DNA of 64,000 bases from Candidatus Poribacteria bacterium. GTDB taxonomy: Bacteria; Poribacteria; WGA-4E; GCA-2687025. The DNA lies in NCBI GenBank assembly GCA_018644665.1, contig JABGQA010000058.1, positions 297,893 through 361,892 on the forward strand, written 5' to 3'. Below the pieces are notes generated by a model that worked only from the letters and a program-made list of their open reading frames with translations, searched no databases and was not told the origin of the DNA. The position numbers and the translations under genes were made by a program. Positions 37,708 through 46,716 of this stretch are shown here, in pieces. How positions within the stretch are numbered: the first letter of the stretch is position 1; the number at the start of each line of letters is the position of its first letter.

Positions 37708-38574
37708 TCAGAGCCAGAGGGAGACGCACAGCCCGACTACGAGAGTGATCGGGGCGATGACGGAGCGTGTGAGGGAGTAGGCGACTGCCAGCGCGGCTGT
37801 CGTCGTGGCGGGGAACCCGGCCGAGTCGAAGCAAAGGAACAGGATGACGAGGGCGATGTGGCCGGCAAGCACTCTGGTCTGTCGGCCCTCCGACTCTGTC
37901 GGCTTGTCCAGGCCGAAGAAGAGAACCACCTGCAGCACTGCCATCGCGACGACGCTGGCCACCGATGGCAAGCGCAACCAGTCAGGGCCGCTCTTGGCGG
38001 CCTCCAGCAGGAACACGATGCCGGAGCCGCCCGGCCCAGTGATCCCCTCTATAGGCAGGAGACGCCACAGCGCAACTTCGCCCGCGTGGAGCAGAGACAG
38101 AGGCCAGGACGCCACCAGGATGACGGCGAACGTCCAGGCTGGAGGGAACCTGAACTCGTCCCGCCAGGGAATCCCGTGGATCCTCACCACATACAGGATG
38201 AGCGCGACCCACACGATGGCCCAGGTGCCAGCAAGAACGAGGACATCCCCTCGTCGAGGCGTGAACTCCTCATACAGACGCAGTTCATCTTGTAACCCCC
38301 GGAGCTTCTCCCGCAGTACGCGAAGTTCCTCTTGCGGAGGCGGGGACGCGTCTCGTAGCCGCACGTACTCGTCCGATAGACGCCGGTACTCGTCTTCGCG
38401 CGTGGGCAGGTCTCCGTGGCCTACCCAACCCGCGTACCCCGGCACACCAAAGCATATGGCCAGCCGAACAGTCGCGGCGATGAGCCACACAACGAACACG
38501 CTGCGGCCGTCCAGCGTGCCGCGACGCCGCGGAGGCCGACCCCTGCGCTTCATGGAGCCAAACTCTCGTCTCAT
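37708..38574 (-). CDS. Hypothetical polytopic membrane protein with coiled-coil insert (long paralogue)
   Basis: The 288-residue protein shares its start (MRREF), its central WTFAVILVASWPLSLLHAGEVALW and its C-terminus (SLTRSVIAPITLVVGLCVSLWL) with the gene at 36742. It differs by a charged insertion at about residues 55-105 (EDEYRRLSDEYVRLRD, EELRVLREKLRGLQDELRLYEE) that looks like a coiled coil placed between the first two helices. A leader of about 200 bases with the block at 38738 is shared. Function unknown; a coiled coil in a membrane protein suggests oligomerisation or partner binding. Confidence 0.7.
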   Translation of the reverse strand: MRREFGSMKRRGRPPRRRGTLDGRSVFVVWLIAATVRLAICFGVPGYAGWVGHGDLPTREDEYRRLSDEYVRLRDASPPPQEELRVLREKLRGLQDELRLYEEFTPRRGDVLVLAGTWAIVWVALILYVVRIHGIPWRDEFRFPPAWTFAVILVASWPLSLLHAGEVALWRLLPIEGITGPGGSGIVFLLEAAKSGPDWLRLPSVASVVAMAVLQVVLFFGLDKPTESEGRQTRVLAGHIALVILFLCFDSAGFPATTTAALAVAYSLTRSVIAPITLVVGLCVSLWL

Positions 38575-38983
38575 GCCACGTGGCTTCCCTTCTCGCCCGG
38601 GCAGGCGGGCAGTCGCGCGTGTGCCGAGCGCACGACAGACCCCAGCGGCGGCGCAACGTCGCTAGGGCGCATCGGCAGCCGTTGGATCTCCCGAGGTGGG
38701 ACGTGCAACCAGAATCTCGCCATCCTGATGCTAGCTCTCTGCACAAATGTCACCTTGCATGGCGCCCGAGCCGGTTGGCAAGTGGACCGGTCGTCACGGC
38801 GCTGAGACGCCCCGCGCCAGCGAGTAGGATCCGCGGTCCTTCGTGGCCGCGCCACAGCACGGCGCGACCCCAACCGTGAGACAGTCACACGGCTGGGCGG
38901 CGCTTGTGGCGCCCCAACGCGCAGGCTAACCATCCTGCCAGGAACAGGAGGCCGCACCACCGCGTACACAGAGGAGGCAGACA
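38575..38983. other. 409-base divergent intergenic region
   Basis: This lies between the membrane-protein gene (minus) and the secreted-protein gene (plus). It contains the conserved block at 38738-38763 (second copy of the element at 37611) and AGGAGGC before the ATG at 38984. I see no RNA gene or further ORF of merit. Confidence 0.5.
38738..38763 (-). repeat. Conserved upstream block, copy 2
   Basis: Counterpart of the block at 37611, placed about 165 bases upstream of the membrane-protein start at 38574. The surrounding sequence keeps only patchy similarity, which makes conservation of this stretch more striking. Confidence 0.45.
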
Positions 38984-39847
38984 ATGCCTACCCACAAGTC
39001 GCTTGCGGTTGTCTGTGTCGTTCTCGCGATGTTCCTGGCGTCGGTCGGCACGGCGGCCGCCTCGGACATCGCATTCTATGTCGGAGCCCCCAACGTCGAC
39101 GGCTGGTACGACGCGTCCCAGCTCGACGACGTAGACCAGATCATCGACGAAGCGGGAAGAAACTTCCGCGACATCCAACAGTTCGACGACGACCAGTTCC
39201 CGGGCATGGAGTCGTGGGTAAGCGACAACACCGACGACTCGGAGCTGGACGTCCTCTGGCTCAACGGCTGCATGCCAAGCGTCCTGTACGGCTTCCCCAA
39301 CCTCGACGCCGACGGGTCACTCATCGAGACGTGGCTCGACGACGGCAACATGATCATCAACGTGGGCGACTGGTTCGGCTACGTGTCCTACGAATGCGGG
39401 GGACGCTGCGCCGAGAACGGCGCTACGGGCGCCGCGAACATCCTGGACCTGTCCTCGGGCATCATCGTGTCCGCCGACGGGACACAGATAAAGAGGACCG
39501 CCGCGGGCGAGCAGTACATGCCCGTCCTCGACAGCGACGTGACGACGGACCGCCCCATCTCAATACCGGCCGTGGTCGACCCGTGGGAAGTCGCGGAAGC
39601 GTTCGCTAGCGACTCAGGGGACGCAGATGGCTCCCGCGCCGACCCGATCGTCATACACAACACGGAGACGGGCGCGTACGTCGCGTTCATCAACCAGAAG
39701 GCGGGCGGACTCGGCTCGTGGATTCCCCGCGGAACGGCCGTCACCGAGTTCATCAACAACTGGATGACCGCCAAGGTGGACGGGTTCCTGGACGTTCACG
39801 CGCACGGCAAGGCGGCCATGCTCTGGGCAAGCATCAAGCTCAGGTAG
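38984..39847 (+). CDS. Secreted protein of unknown function
   Basis: The 287-residue protein has a clear signal peptide (SLAVVCVVLAMFLASVGTAAA, cleaved near AAASD) and an acidic mature part: DIAFYVGAPNVDGWYD, QFDDDQFPGMESWV, LWLNGCMPSVLYGFPNLDADGS, NMIINVGDWFGYVSYECGGRCAENG and INQKAGGLGSWIPRG. Two Cys pairs may form disulfides. It resembles glutamine-amidotransferase-like (DJ-1/ThuA-type) secreted proteins that I associate with Poribacteria-like genomes, but I cannot name a function. RBS AGGAGGCAG precedes the ATG by 3 bases. The gene is free-standing. Confidence 0.7.
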   Translation: MPTHKSLAVVCVVLAMFLASVGTAAASDIAFYVGAPNVDGWYDASQLDDVDQIIDEAGRNFRDIQQFDDDQFPGMESWVSDNTDDSELDVLWLNGCMPSVLYGFPNLDADGSLIETWLDDGNMIINVGDWFGYVSYECGGRCAENGATGAANILDLSSGIIVSADGTQIKRTAAGEQYMPVLDSDVTTDRPISIPAVVDPWEVAEAFASDSGDADGSRADPIVIHNTETGAYVAFINQKAGGLGSWIPRGTAVTEFINNWMTAKVDGFLDVHAHGKAAMLWASIKLR

Positions 39848-39920
39848 ACGTGGGACGGACGGTTCGGCGCGCCGGTCGCGACAGACTCGTGGCCGGCGCC
39901 TTCGCGCTCGGGGACGGCCG

Positions 39921-40697
39921 CTATGCGCCCGCCATGCGACGAATGCTCCTGCCGCCGTCCATGACGACCGTCTGTCCCGTGACATTGGCGAAGACGGGGC
40001 CGCAGATCAGGCAGGCCATGTCGGCTATCTCCGCGCGCGTGATGAGCTTACCCATCGGCGTCGCGGCGATCGCGCTCGCGGCGAGTTCCTCCGACATGTC
40101 CTCGTTGTCCGCTATCAGGTCGGGCGCGATAGCGTTGACCGTCACCTCGGGGACGAGGTCGAGGGCCATCGCCTCCGTGAGGTTGAGCACGGCCTGCTTG
40201 GCGAGACCGTAGATCGAGTGGCTTCGGTGGAAGGCGTCGGTCGCGGCGATGTTGATGATCCGCCCGCTGCCACGCTCCTTCATCGACCGGCCGAGGATCT
40301 GCGACAGGGTGAACGTTGGCCGCAGATTCCCCGACAGCACGCGGTGGAAGTCCGGCGTCGACAGGTCCAGGAACGGCGTGTCGACGTAGGGCCCGACGTT
40401 GTTCACAAGCACATCCACCGGCCCGAGCGCGGCGACCGTCTCCTGGATCAGCCGGGGGATGTCGCCGGGCTCCGTGACGTCCGCCTGAATCGGGACGGCT
40501 TGGCCGCCGGCCTCGACGATCTTGCCGCACAACTCGCGAGCGGCGTCCTCCGACTGGTTGTAGTTCACGGCGACGGCCGCGCCACATCGAGCCAACGCGC
40601 GCGCGATCGCCGCCCCCAACGTCCGAGACGCTCCGGTGACGAGGGCGACCTGTCCCTCGAGGTCGCTAATAGGCTCTGCGCGTTCACTGGCTGTCAC
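39921..40697 (-). CDS. Short-chain dehydrogenase/reductase (SDR)
   Basis: The 258-residue protein has the SDR cofactor motif TGASRTLGAAIA, NNVGPY, and the active-site YGLAK (YxxxK). The catalytic Ser, normally in an INISS-like strand, is replaced by INIAAT, so the standard triad is incomplete. GTG 40697 is chosen because GGAGG lies 8 bases upstream and this avoids overlap with the channel gene. Such proteins include 3-oxoacyl-ACP reductases and sugar or alcohol dehydrogenases; the missing Ser makes activity uncertain. Confidence 0.85.
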   Translation of the reverse strand: MTASERAEPISDLEGQVALVTGASRTLGAAIARALARCGAAVAVNYNQSEDAARELCGKIVEAGGQAVPIQADVTEPGDIPRLIQETVAALGPVDVLVNNVGPYVDTPFLDLSTPDFHRVLSGNLRPTFTLSQILGRSMKERGSGRIINIAATDAFHRSHSIYGLAKQAVLNLTEAMALDLVPEVTVNAIAPDLIADNEDMSEELAASAIAATPMGKLITRAEIADMACLICGPVFANVTGQTVVMDGGRSIRRMAGA

Positions 40698-40731
40698 CGT
40701 GTCTGCCTCCGTCCGCGCTCGTGGCGCGGTG

Positions 40732-42201
40732 TTATCCGCGCGCCCCAAGCCGTTGCACGGACTGGATGGTTCGCGTGCGCGCCTCGGAGATGTCGTTGAC
40801 CTCGCGCGCCAGCGCCGGCCGTGTGGTCATGATCTGTTGCACGGCCTCGGCGCTCAACGCGACCAACTCCACATCCTCCGTCGCGACGACGGACACCGGA
40901 CTCGACTCGCCCTGGTGCAACGCCAACTCGCCGAAGAATTCGCCACGACCGAGAGTGAGGACGGTCTGCTCGTCACCATGGGCGCCGACCATCATGCGGG
41001 CTCGGCCGGCGACGACCAGGTAGAGAGTCCCGCCATCGTCGCCGACGCGGACGACGTACTCGCCAGCCCCAAAATGGAGCATCGTCGCGCCAACTCCGGT
41101 CGCCGCCAGATCCGAAGTCTCGGAGGGGAGGAGGACGTTTGTCGCGCTCAGGCCCTGGGCGAGGTCGCTCGCGTCCTTATCCGCCCGAAGCGTCTGGCCG
41201 TCGAAGAAATGCAGCGTGCGGATCGGGAACGGGATGGTAAGCCCTGCTCGCTTGGCGGCGTACCAGATGCGCGTCGTGAAAGCGTCGCGGATATCGAGGA
41301 GGCGGTCGTAGTCGTCAATGTACACGCGCACTTCGTACGCAATCGAGAAGTCGTCGTAGGAGCGCGTGTGGACCTGCGGAGGCGGGTCCGCGAGGACGCC
41401 GTCGGTGGCGCGCGCGATCTCGAGCATCGTCCGTTTCACGAGATTTGGGGCGTCGTCGTACGAGAAGCCAATCGCGATGCGCTCGACGTGGAGCCGCGCG
41501 GGCTCCGTGAAGTTGAGGATCATCTCCTTGGCGATCATCAGGTGCGGAAGGGTCGCGATGTCGTCGTCGGCGGTGCGCAATCGGACCGATCGCCAGTTCA
41601 TGTCGATGACGCGGCCGACGGTGTCGCCGACGCGAATCCAGTCGCCCTCGGCGAAGGGCCGCTCGAAGAGCAGAGCGACGCCCGACACGATGCTGCCGAG
41701 GGTCTCCTGTAAGGCGAGACCGATGACGATCGTCCCGACCCCAAGCGCGGTCATGATCCCGCCGATGTCGCGCCCCCAAACGGCGGCGAGCACTAACGTG
41801 GCGCCAACCACCACTAGCAGGAAGCGCGTCAGGTCGAGGAACAGCCGCGGAACGCGGGCGCGCCAGGTGCTCTGCTCGGCCCTTGCGAAGAGGACCACGT
41901 TGACGAGCGACAGCGCCGCGTTGATGGCGCACACCCACACCAGGGTGTCCAACACGCGCGTCCACGTGTCGCTCTCGATCCTGAGGACGTACCGCGCAAA
42001 CAACGCGAGCGCCAGCGCTGGCGCGACCGTGTGCCGGATGGCGCGCGCCGTCACGTCCAGATGGCTGTCGCGACGCTGAAGGCGGTGGATCAGCTCGCCG
42101 AGGAGGACGGTGACCACCGGAAAGGCGATGCACAGAACGAGGAGCCACTGGAACCAGGAGACGCTCCAGAGGTGGCCGTTGATGACGACCTCCCCCGTCA
42201 T
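40732..42201 (-). CDS. MscS-type mechanosensitive channel with C-terminal cyclic-nucleotide-binding domain
   Basis: The 489-residue protein starts MTGEVVINGHL, then has four to five helices. The MscS pore helix region follows (GIMTALGVGTIVIGLALQETLGSIVSGVALLFERPF in order, then GDWIRVGDTVGRV of the beta domain) and the vestibule. From about residue 375 there is a CNB domain: HFGAGEYVVRVGDDGGTLY, LGRGEFFGELALHQGESSPVSVVA. In the phosphate cassette the usual Arg appears replaced by Ser. This is the bCNG channel architecture. Its ATG overlaps the stop of the cyclase-like gene (ATGA), which strongly suggests that the two products work together. Confidence 0.9.
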   Translation of the reverse strand: MTGEVVINGHLWSVSWFQWLLVLCIAFPVVTVLLGELIHRLQRRDSHLDVTARAIRHTVAPALALALFARYVLRIESDTWTRVLDTLVWVCAINAALSLVNVVLFARAEQSTWRARVPRLFLDLTRFLLVVVGATLVLAAVWGRDIGGIMTALGVGTIVIGLALQETLGSIVSGVALLFERPFAEGDWIRVGDTVGRVIDMNWRSVRLRTADDDIATLPHLMIAKEMILNFTEPARLHVERIAIGFSYDDAPNLVKRTMLEIARATDGVLADPPPQVHTRSYDDFSIAYEVRVYIDDYDRLLDIRDAFTTRIWYAAKRAGLTIPFPIRTLHFFDGQTLRADKDASDLAQGLSATNVLLPSETSDLAATGVGATMLHFGAGEYVVRVGDDGGTLYLVVAGRARMMVGAHGDEQTVLTLGRGEFFGELALHQGESSPVSVVATEDVELVALSAEAVQQIMTTRPALAREVNDISEARTRTIQSVQRLGARG

Positions 42202-44312
42202 GCGGACGATGTCGAGGCTGAGGCTAGCACCCACAGCGCCGCCCCGTCCGGCCCGTCGGGCCGCTCGACCACGTCGATCATGTCGTGAATCTGCTCCCGG
42301 GCCCGCGCGGAGAGGGCCGCCGTGTCCTCCGGGCACGCAAGGCACAGCCTATCCGCCTCGGCGACTGGATCGCCCCAGACGTCATACACGGGCCGTGCAC
42401 CTCCCACGACCCCGGCGACGACCTGTCCTGCGTCGATGCCTATTCGCAAGGACAGCGTAAGGCCACGATCCCTTGATAGCCGTCGCGCATACGTGAGGAT
42501 TTCGGCGGCGAACTCTGAGAGCCGAATGACACCGTCGGCGCGTGGCACCGTGATGCCGCACGCGGCGAGGTAGCGCGCCCCGGACACGTGCACCTTCTCA
42601 ACGCCGTGCCGCTCGGCGACATCGTCAAACGCCGCGACGATCTCGTTCATGAGGGACACCCATTCGTCCGTGGCAAGGTCACGGCGCGCCTGCGCGAGCC
42701 CGCCCATGTCGATCGCCGCCACGGCCACGCCGGTGAGCGCGTCGGCGATAGGGTCGTCGCCTCGCTTGTGCCGCGTCGCCGCGGTCGCCGGCAGCACGCG
42801 CTCAAGTAGCTCGTCGTAAGCGTTGATCTGGCTCTCGATGAGCCCGGACTGCACTTGCATGATGCCGATGATTTCGGCGTAGGACGACGTGAGTTCGCCG
42901 ACCTCGCCTCCGGCATGCTGTGTAGGGGGATCCTGGATATCGCCGACGCTCGCTTTCCGGGCGTGGGAAGCCAGCCTGGCAACCGGCGCAACGAAGATGT
43001 TCGCCATCGCCATCGCCAACCCCGTTACGACGAGCACGATCACCGCCGAGCAGATCAGCACCGTCTGGCGGAACCTGTACACCGGCGCGAACGCCTCCGC
43101 CGCGTCCATCTCGGCGACGATAACCCAGTCGAGGTCCGGTATCGCGAGAGGCGCGTACGAGCTAAGCACGTCCACGCCGCGGTAGTCGGGCATCGTCGTC
43201 GTCCCCTGTCGGCCGAGCGACGCCTCCGTGATGGCTTCAGTAGCCACCTCCTGTTGCAGGACCGACGTGCCGAACGCCTCGATGCGCGCGAGCCTGGCCG
43301 ACGGTATACCGAGGGACCGCAAGGCTTCGATGTACCCCTGCGGATTCTCGACTAAGAAGCGAGACACGGAACGCATCGTGCCGTCGGCGCCGACGATGTA
43401 CGCCTCGCCGGTGGCGCCCAGGCCGTTGTCCGACCAGGCCTCGCCTCCCGTCGTGACGCGGTTGATCTCGTCCACGGGGATCTGGGACGCGAAGACGCCG
43501 ACAAGCTCGGCGCCGTCGTACATGGGCGATGCCATGAAGGCGGCCGGAGCGCCGCCGGAGGGGCCGTACGGGCGGAAGTCCACGGTCGTTGTGAACCCGG
43601 AGCCCTTCGCATCCCGAGCCGTGCGGAACGCGGCGGCGAGGCTGCTGTTCTTGTACGGCCCAGTCAGAAGGTTCGTGGTGAAGTCGGTCTCCTTGAACAC
43701 CGAGTAGATGATTACCCCGGTGTCCGGGTCGATCAGGAACAGGTCGTGGTAGCCGAACCTATCGACGATGTTGCGCAGCAGTGGATGTATGCGCGCGTGC
43801 GCGGCGCTATAGGCGCTGCCGTCTCCGGCATCGTCGAGCAGGTGCTTCTGGCCCGACGGATTCGGGTTGGTCGCGATGTACGCGTGCTGCAGGCGGCGCG
43901 ACTCCGGCGCCTTCGGCAGATACGCCTCGACGATCGGCACGCCCTGTCGGGTATCGGCGATGCGCGGGAGGAACTCGTCTCGATAGTAGGCTCGCAGGCG
44001 CTCGTCGGCGTCTCGGTCGGGCGTGACGCCGTCCATCTGTCGGTAGGAGTCGCGCAATTCACGCGCGGCGTCTACCACCATCCGATCCTCCGCGAACGTG
44101 GCCGCCTGGTTGCGCAGCTGCGCGAAGTACGAGGTGAGCTGATACGCCTTCGATGAGCGCACGCTCGTGAGTTGCTGGTAGATGCACGCAGTCAGGTTTG
44201 CGCGACCGCTGCGGAACCCGAGATGGGCGACTACCGCCGTGGCGCCGACGCTGACCAGCAGCAGCATGAGGATGAGTTGCGACCGTATCGTAAGTCGTCC
44301 GAAGAACGGCAT
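42198..44312 (-). CDS. Cache-sensor membrane protein with degenerate class III cyclase domain
   Basis: The 704-residue protein has an N-terminal membrane helix (ILMLLLVSVGATAVVAHLG) and a large extracytoplasmic dCache-like sensor (about 40-400, with GEAYIVGADGTMRS and LSSYAPLAIPDLDWVIVAEMD). A second helix (VLICSAVIVLVVTGLAMAMA) and a HAMP-like linker follow, then a class III cyclase-fold domain from about residue 515. The first metal Asp is kept (AIDMGG). The second metal motif GD is GA (SGARYLAACG), and the transition-state Asn of NxAxR is Ala (WGDPVAEADR). Catalysis is therefore doubtful. It may bind a nucleotide without making one. It is translationally coupled to the CNB-MscS channel. 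Confidence 0.85.
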   Translation of the reverse strand: MPFFGRLTIRSQLILMLLLVSVGATAVVAHLGFRSGRANLTACIYQQLTSVRSSKAYQLTSYFAQLRNQAATFAEDRMVVDAARELRDSYRQMDGVTPDRDADERLRAYYRDEFLPRIADTRQGVPIVEAYLPKAPESRRLQHAYIATNPNPSGQKHLLDDAGDGSAYSAAHARIHPLLRNIVDRFGYHDLFLIDPDTGVIIYSVFKETDFTTNLLTGPYKNSSLAAAFRTARDAKGSGFTTTVDFRPYGPSGGAPAAFMASPMYDGAELVGVFASQIPVDEINRVTTGGEAWSDNGLGATGEAYIVGADGTMRSVSRFLVENPQGYIEALRSLGIPSARLARIEAFGTSVLQQEVATEAITEASLGRQGTTTMPDYRGVDVLSSYAPLAIPDLDWVIVAEMDAAEAFAPVYRFRQTVLICSAVIVLVVTGLAMAMANIFVAPVARLASHARKASVGDIQDPPTQHAGGEVGELTSSYAEIIGIMQVQSGLIESQINAYDELLERVLPATAATRHKRGDDPIADALTGVAVAAIDMGGLAQARRDLATDEWVSLMNEIVAAFDDVAERHGVEKVHVSGARYLAACGITVPRADGVIRLSEFAAEILTYARRLSRDRGLTLSLRIGIDAGQVVAGVVGGARPVYDVWGDPVAEADRLCLACPEDTAALSARAREQIHDMIDVVERPDGPDGAALWVLASASTSSA

Positions 44313-44453
44313 GGAGGTACTCCCCGACGCGATTCAGGCGGCGGCGGAATCGGGTCACGGTACGGCGGGAAGGCGGAGGACGACAGCCAGCTTAGCGGCT
44401 GTGCATTGGGACAATAGTACACGATCCGGCCGACGACGACATCCGGCGCCAGG

Positions 44454-45284
44454 TCACGCGGAGGGAGTGTCCCGGCGTTCATGCCAACGGCGGATCGCCT
44501 CCTGCTTTGTCTCTTGCCAGCCGGTCCAGCTTTTCTCGCCTTCGTAGCGGACGATGTCGTGGATCGTGGCGCGCGGCTGGTACGTAATGTAGTTGCCCGT
44601 GTGCCAGGCGAGGTTGCGGTAGATCATGAAGTCACCCGGACCCAGGTGGGCCTGCACGGCCCCGGGGAACTCACGGCAGTGCGCCAGATACAGCCGCTCG
44701 GCCTCCGTGTTCGACACCCCTTCCTCGGGCTTCCTTAGCCACGCCTGCCCGGTGGACTGCTCCTCGCCCGGCATATCCCATTGGCGCAGATGACTGCCCG
44801 GCACGTACCACGTGTTCGACTCCGCGTAGATGGCGCAGTTCACCTGGTTGTAGTGGCGCAGGTCGTACCACGCCTCCGCGAGCTTGGCCGCGACGATCTC
44901 ATCGCGAGCTTCCGGCGGCACTTCGACGACGCCGTCCCGATGCCACCCGATGTTCCACGGATGGTCGGCCGGCTCCGTCAGCAGACCCATGATGTCCACA
45001 TGGCCGTGGGTGTAGTCCGGCCCAAGTAGCGACGTGATCGCGTCCCGCAGCTCCGGCAGGTCGCAGTAGTCGTGGAAGGCGCGTAAGTCGAGATCGTCCC
45101 CATAGCGCGATAGGGGTTGGATGCGCTGCGTCTGGCGGCCGTTAAGTTCGTGGGCCAGCGCGCGCGCCTTCTCGGCCTCGACGCGCAGATCGCGCAACAG
45201 CGCGGGCGGCACGATCTCCCGCATGATCAGGAACCCGCGTGACAGGTACTCGTTGACCATGGATTCCTCGAACCGAAACGGCAT
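44454..45284 (-). CDS. Phytanoyl-CoA dioxygenase (PhyH) family protein
   Basis: The 276-residue protein has the Fe(II)/2-oxoglutarate facial triad: HxD in GWHRDG (about residue 118), the distal His in NLAWHTGNY and the 2OG-binding Arg in QPRATIHD. YVPGSHLRQWDM adds the typical PhyH PGSH motif. The length fits the family. RBS GGAGGATC precedes the ATG at 45284. Such enzymes hydroxylate lipids or small metabolites; the substrate is unknown. It is followed on the same strand after 141 bases by the cyclase gene, with no clear link. Confidence 0.92.
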   Translation of the reverse strand: MPFRFEESMVNEYLSRGFLIMREIVPPALLRDLRVEAEKARALAHELNGRQTQRIQPLSRYGDDLDLRAFHDYCDLPELRDAITSLLGPDYTHGHVDIMGLLTEPADHPWNIGWHRDGVVEVPPEARDEIVAAKLAEAWYDLRHYNQVNCAIYAESNTWYVPGSHLRQWDMPGEEQSTGQAWLRKPEEGVSNTEAERLYLAHCREFPGAVQAHLGPGDFMIYRNLAWHTGNYITYQPRATIHDIVRYEGEKSWTGWQETKQEAIRRWHERRDTPSA

Positions 45285-45325
45285 GGTGGGATCCTCCTCC
45301 GTAGGCGGGTAGATGAACGGACGCT

Positions 45326-46693
45326 CTACATGGGCGGTCGGCTGACCCGCAGCGCCTTGATGTCAGGGCGCCCCCCGGACGCGACGATCTCCAGCGTATG
45401 CGCGCCGTTCGTGAGGCCCTGCGCGAGCGTGGTCTCCGTCTCGATCGACGGATCGTGCACTGTCGGCGTGCTGTAGTCGTCCGCGAACAGCGGAGCCACG
45501 CTCCACGTCACTTCATAGCCGTCGGGTGTCGGTTTCTCGGACACCTGCCGGTCGAACGCGAACACCCAGTCCTGGGGATCGATCACGACACGCCCGCTAT
45601 CGGAGACGAACGGCTCCTGCGCCGTCCCGCCGCCGTCCGGGCCGGTGACGGACCCCTCGAGGGTGAAGCTGAAGTTCTCGTGCGCGTCGTCGAAACCGTC
45701 GACTGTCAGCGTCCAATCCTCGAGAACCGGCGGCGTTGTCCACGTGAACTTCTGGATGGCGGGCCAACCGATGTGCGGCGTGCCGCTAGAACGCGTGAAC
45801 GTGTACAGCTCCGGATATGCGCTCGGCGGGCGCCCGTCGACCAGGACCTTTGCCTCGCCTCCAGACGTCTCGCCTGCGACTGCCGTCACACGGTTCCCAT
45901 CGAACGGGAGCGTGAGAACGTCGCCGCTCCAATCGACATCGCTCCCCACTTCGTACGTGCGCACGAGCTGATGGTCTCGGCCTGACCCGTCCTCGGGGAG
46001 GACGCAGAGGAAGCGCTTGAGCAATTCAGCCATGAGCCACTTGCCGTGCTCGTTCAGGTGCACGCTGTCGGTGAGCAGGCCAGACGGCTCCAGCCCATGC
46101 GTGGTGAGATAGTGCGCCCACTCCGCGCGTTGCGGCTGTAGGGAGCACCCGTGGGCGTCCGCGATGCGCGGCAGATGCCAGTAGTTGTTCTGGTCGGCCC
46201 AGTTCTCCTGCGCGTCGAGGCTATCGGCGCGCTCGCCCGGCCAGGTGTTGGCGTGGTCGGTCTGGATGATCACCTCGGCAGTCGTGCGAGTTCGGATCTC
46301 GCGGATGATCTCCTCGTACTGCACGTGGCTACCGTACACGTGGAACACGAGCAGATCCGGGTAGAACGGCAAGGCGTCGTAGTGCATCGTGCGGACGAGC
46401 CGAGGTGAGCTGAAGCCGCCCAGGGCCAGGTTCGCCGTCACGAAGTTGGTGTGCGGATACGTCTCGCGCAGGTAGTCGTCGACCTGTTCCGACCATCGCT
46501 GACCCACGATCGACTGACCGTAGTACAGGATGCGCACCGTGTTGCGCTTGGCGGGGGTGCTGGTCGCCATGAGCCGCATGCTGCGCTGTATCCGTTGGCC
46601 GTACGCCGACGTGTCGGCCGCGGCGGGCAGCCCGGAATACTCGGAAGCCCCGGTGAAGCGCGCAAGTAGCAGCGGGCTGAGCATGTCTTGCAT
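45326..46693 (-). CDS. SGNH/GDSL-type hydrolase with C-terminal beta domain
   Basis: The 455-residue protein has an N-terminal SGNH hydrolase: ILYYGQSIVGQRW (the GDS block as GQS, Ser nucleophile), the Gly of LALGGFSS, a block III-like VFHVYGSH, and LTDSVHLNEHG with the catalytic Asp/His. The C-terminal half (about 250-455) is beta-rich with no motif I can name. No signal peptide is evident at ATG 46693, which is chosen to avoid overlap with the Eis-like gene. SGNH enzymes hydrolyse esters, including O-acetylated sugars. Confidence 0.82.
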   Translation of the reverse strand: MQDMLSPLLLARFTGASEYSGLPAAADTSAYGQRIQRSMRLMATSTPAKRNTVRILYYGQSIVGQRWSEQVDDYLRETYPHTNFVTANLALGGFSSPRLVRTMHYDALPFYPDLLVFHVYGSHVQYEEIIREIRTRTTAEVIIQTDHANTWPGERADSLDAQENWADQNNYWHLPRIADAHGCSLQPQRAEWAHYLTTHGLEPSGLLTDSVHLNEHGKWLMAELLKRFLCVLPEDGSGRDHQLVRTYEVGSDVDWSGDVLTLPFDGNRVTAVAGETSGGEAKVLVDGRPPSAYPELYTFTRSSGTPHIGWPAIQKFTWTTPPVLEDWTLTVDGFDDAHENFSFTLEGSVTGPDGGGTAQEPFVSDSGRVVIDPQDWVFAFDRQVSEKPTPDGYEVTWSVAPLFADDYSTPTVHDPSIETETTLAQGLTNGAHTLEIVASGGRPDIKALRVSRPPM

Positions 46694-46716
46694 CCCGTGG
46701 CATCGCGGCGGGCGGC

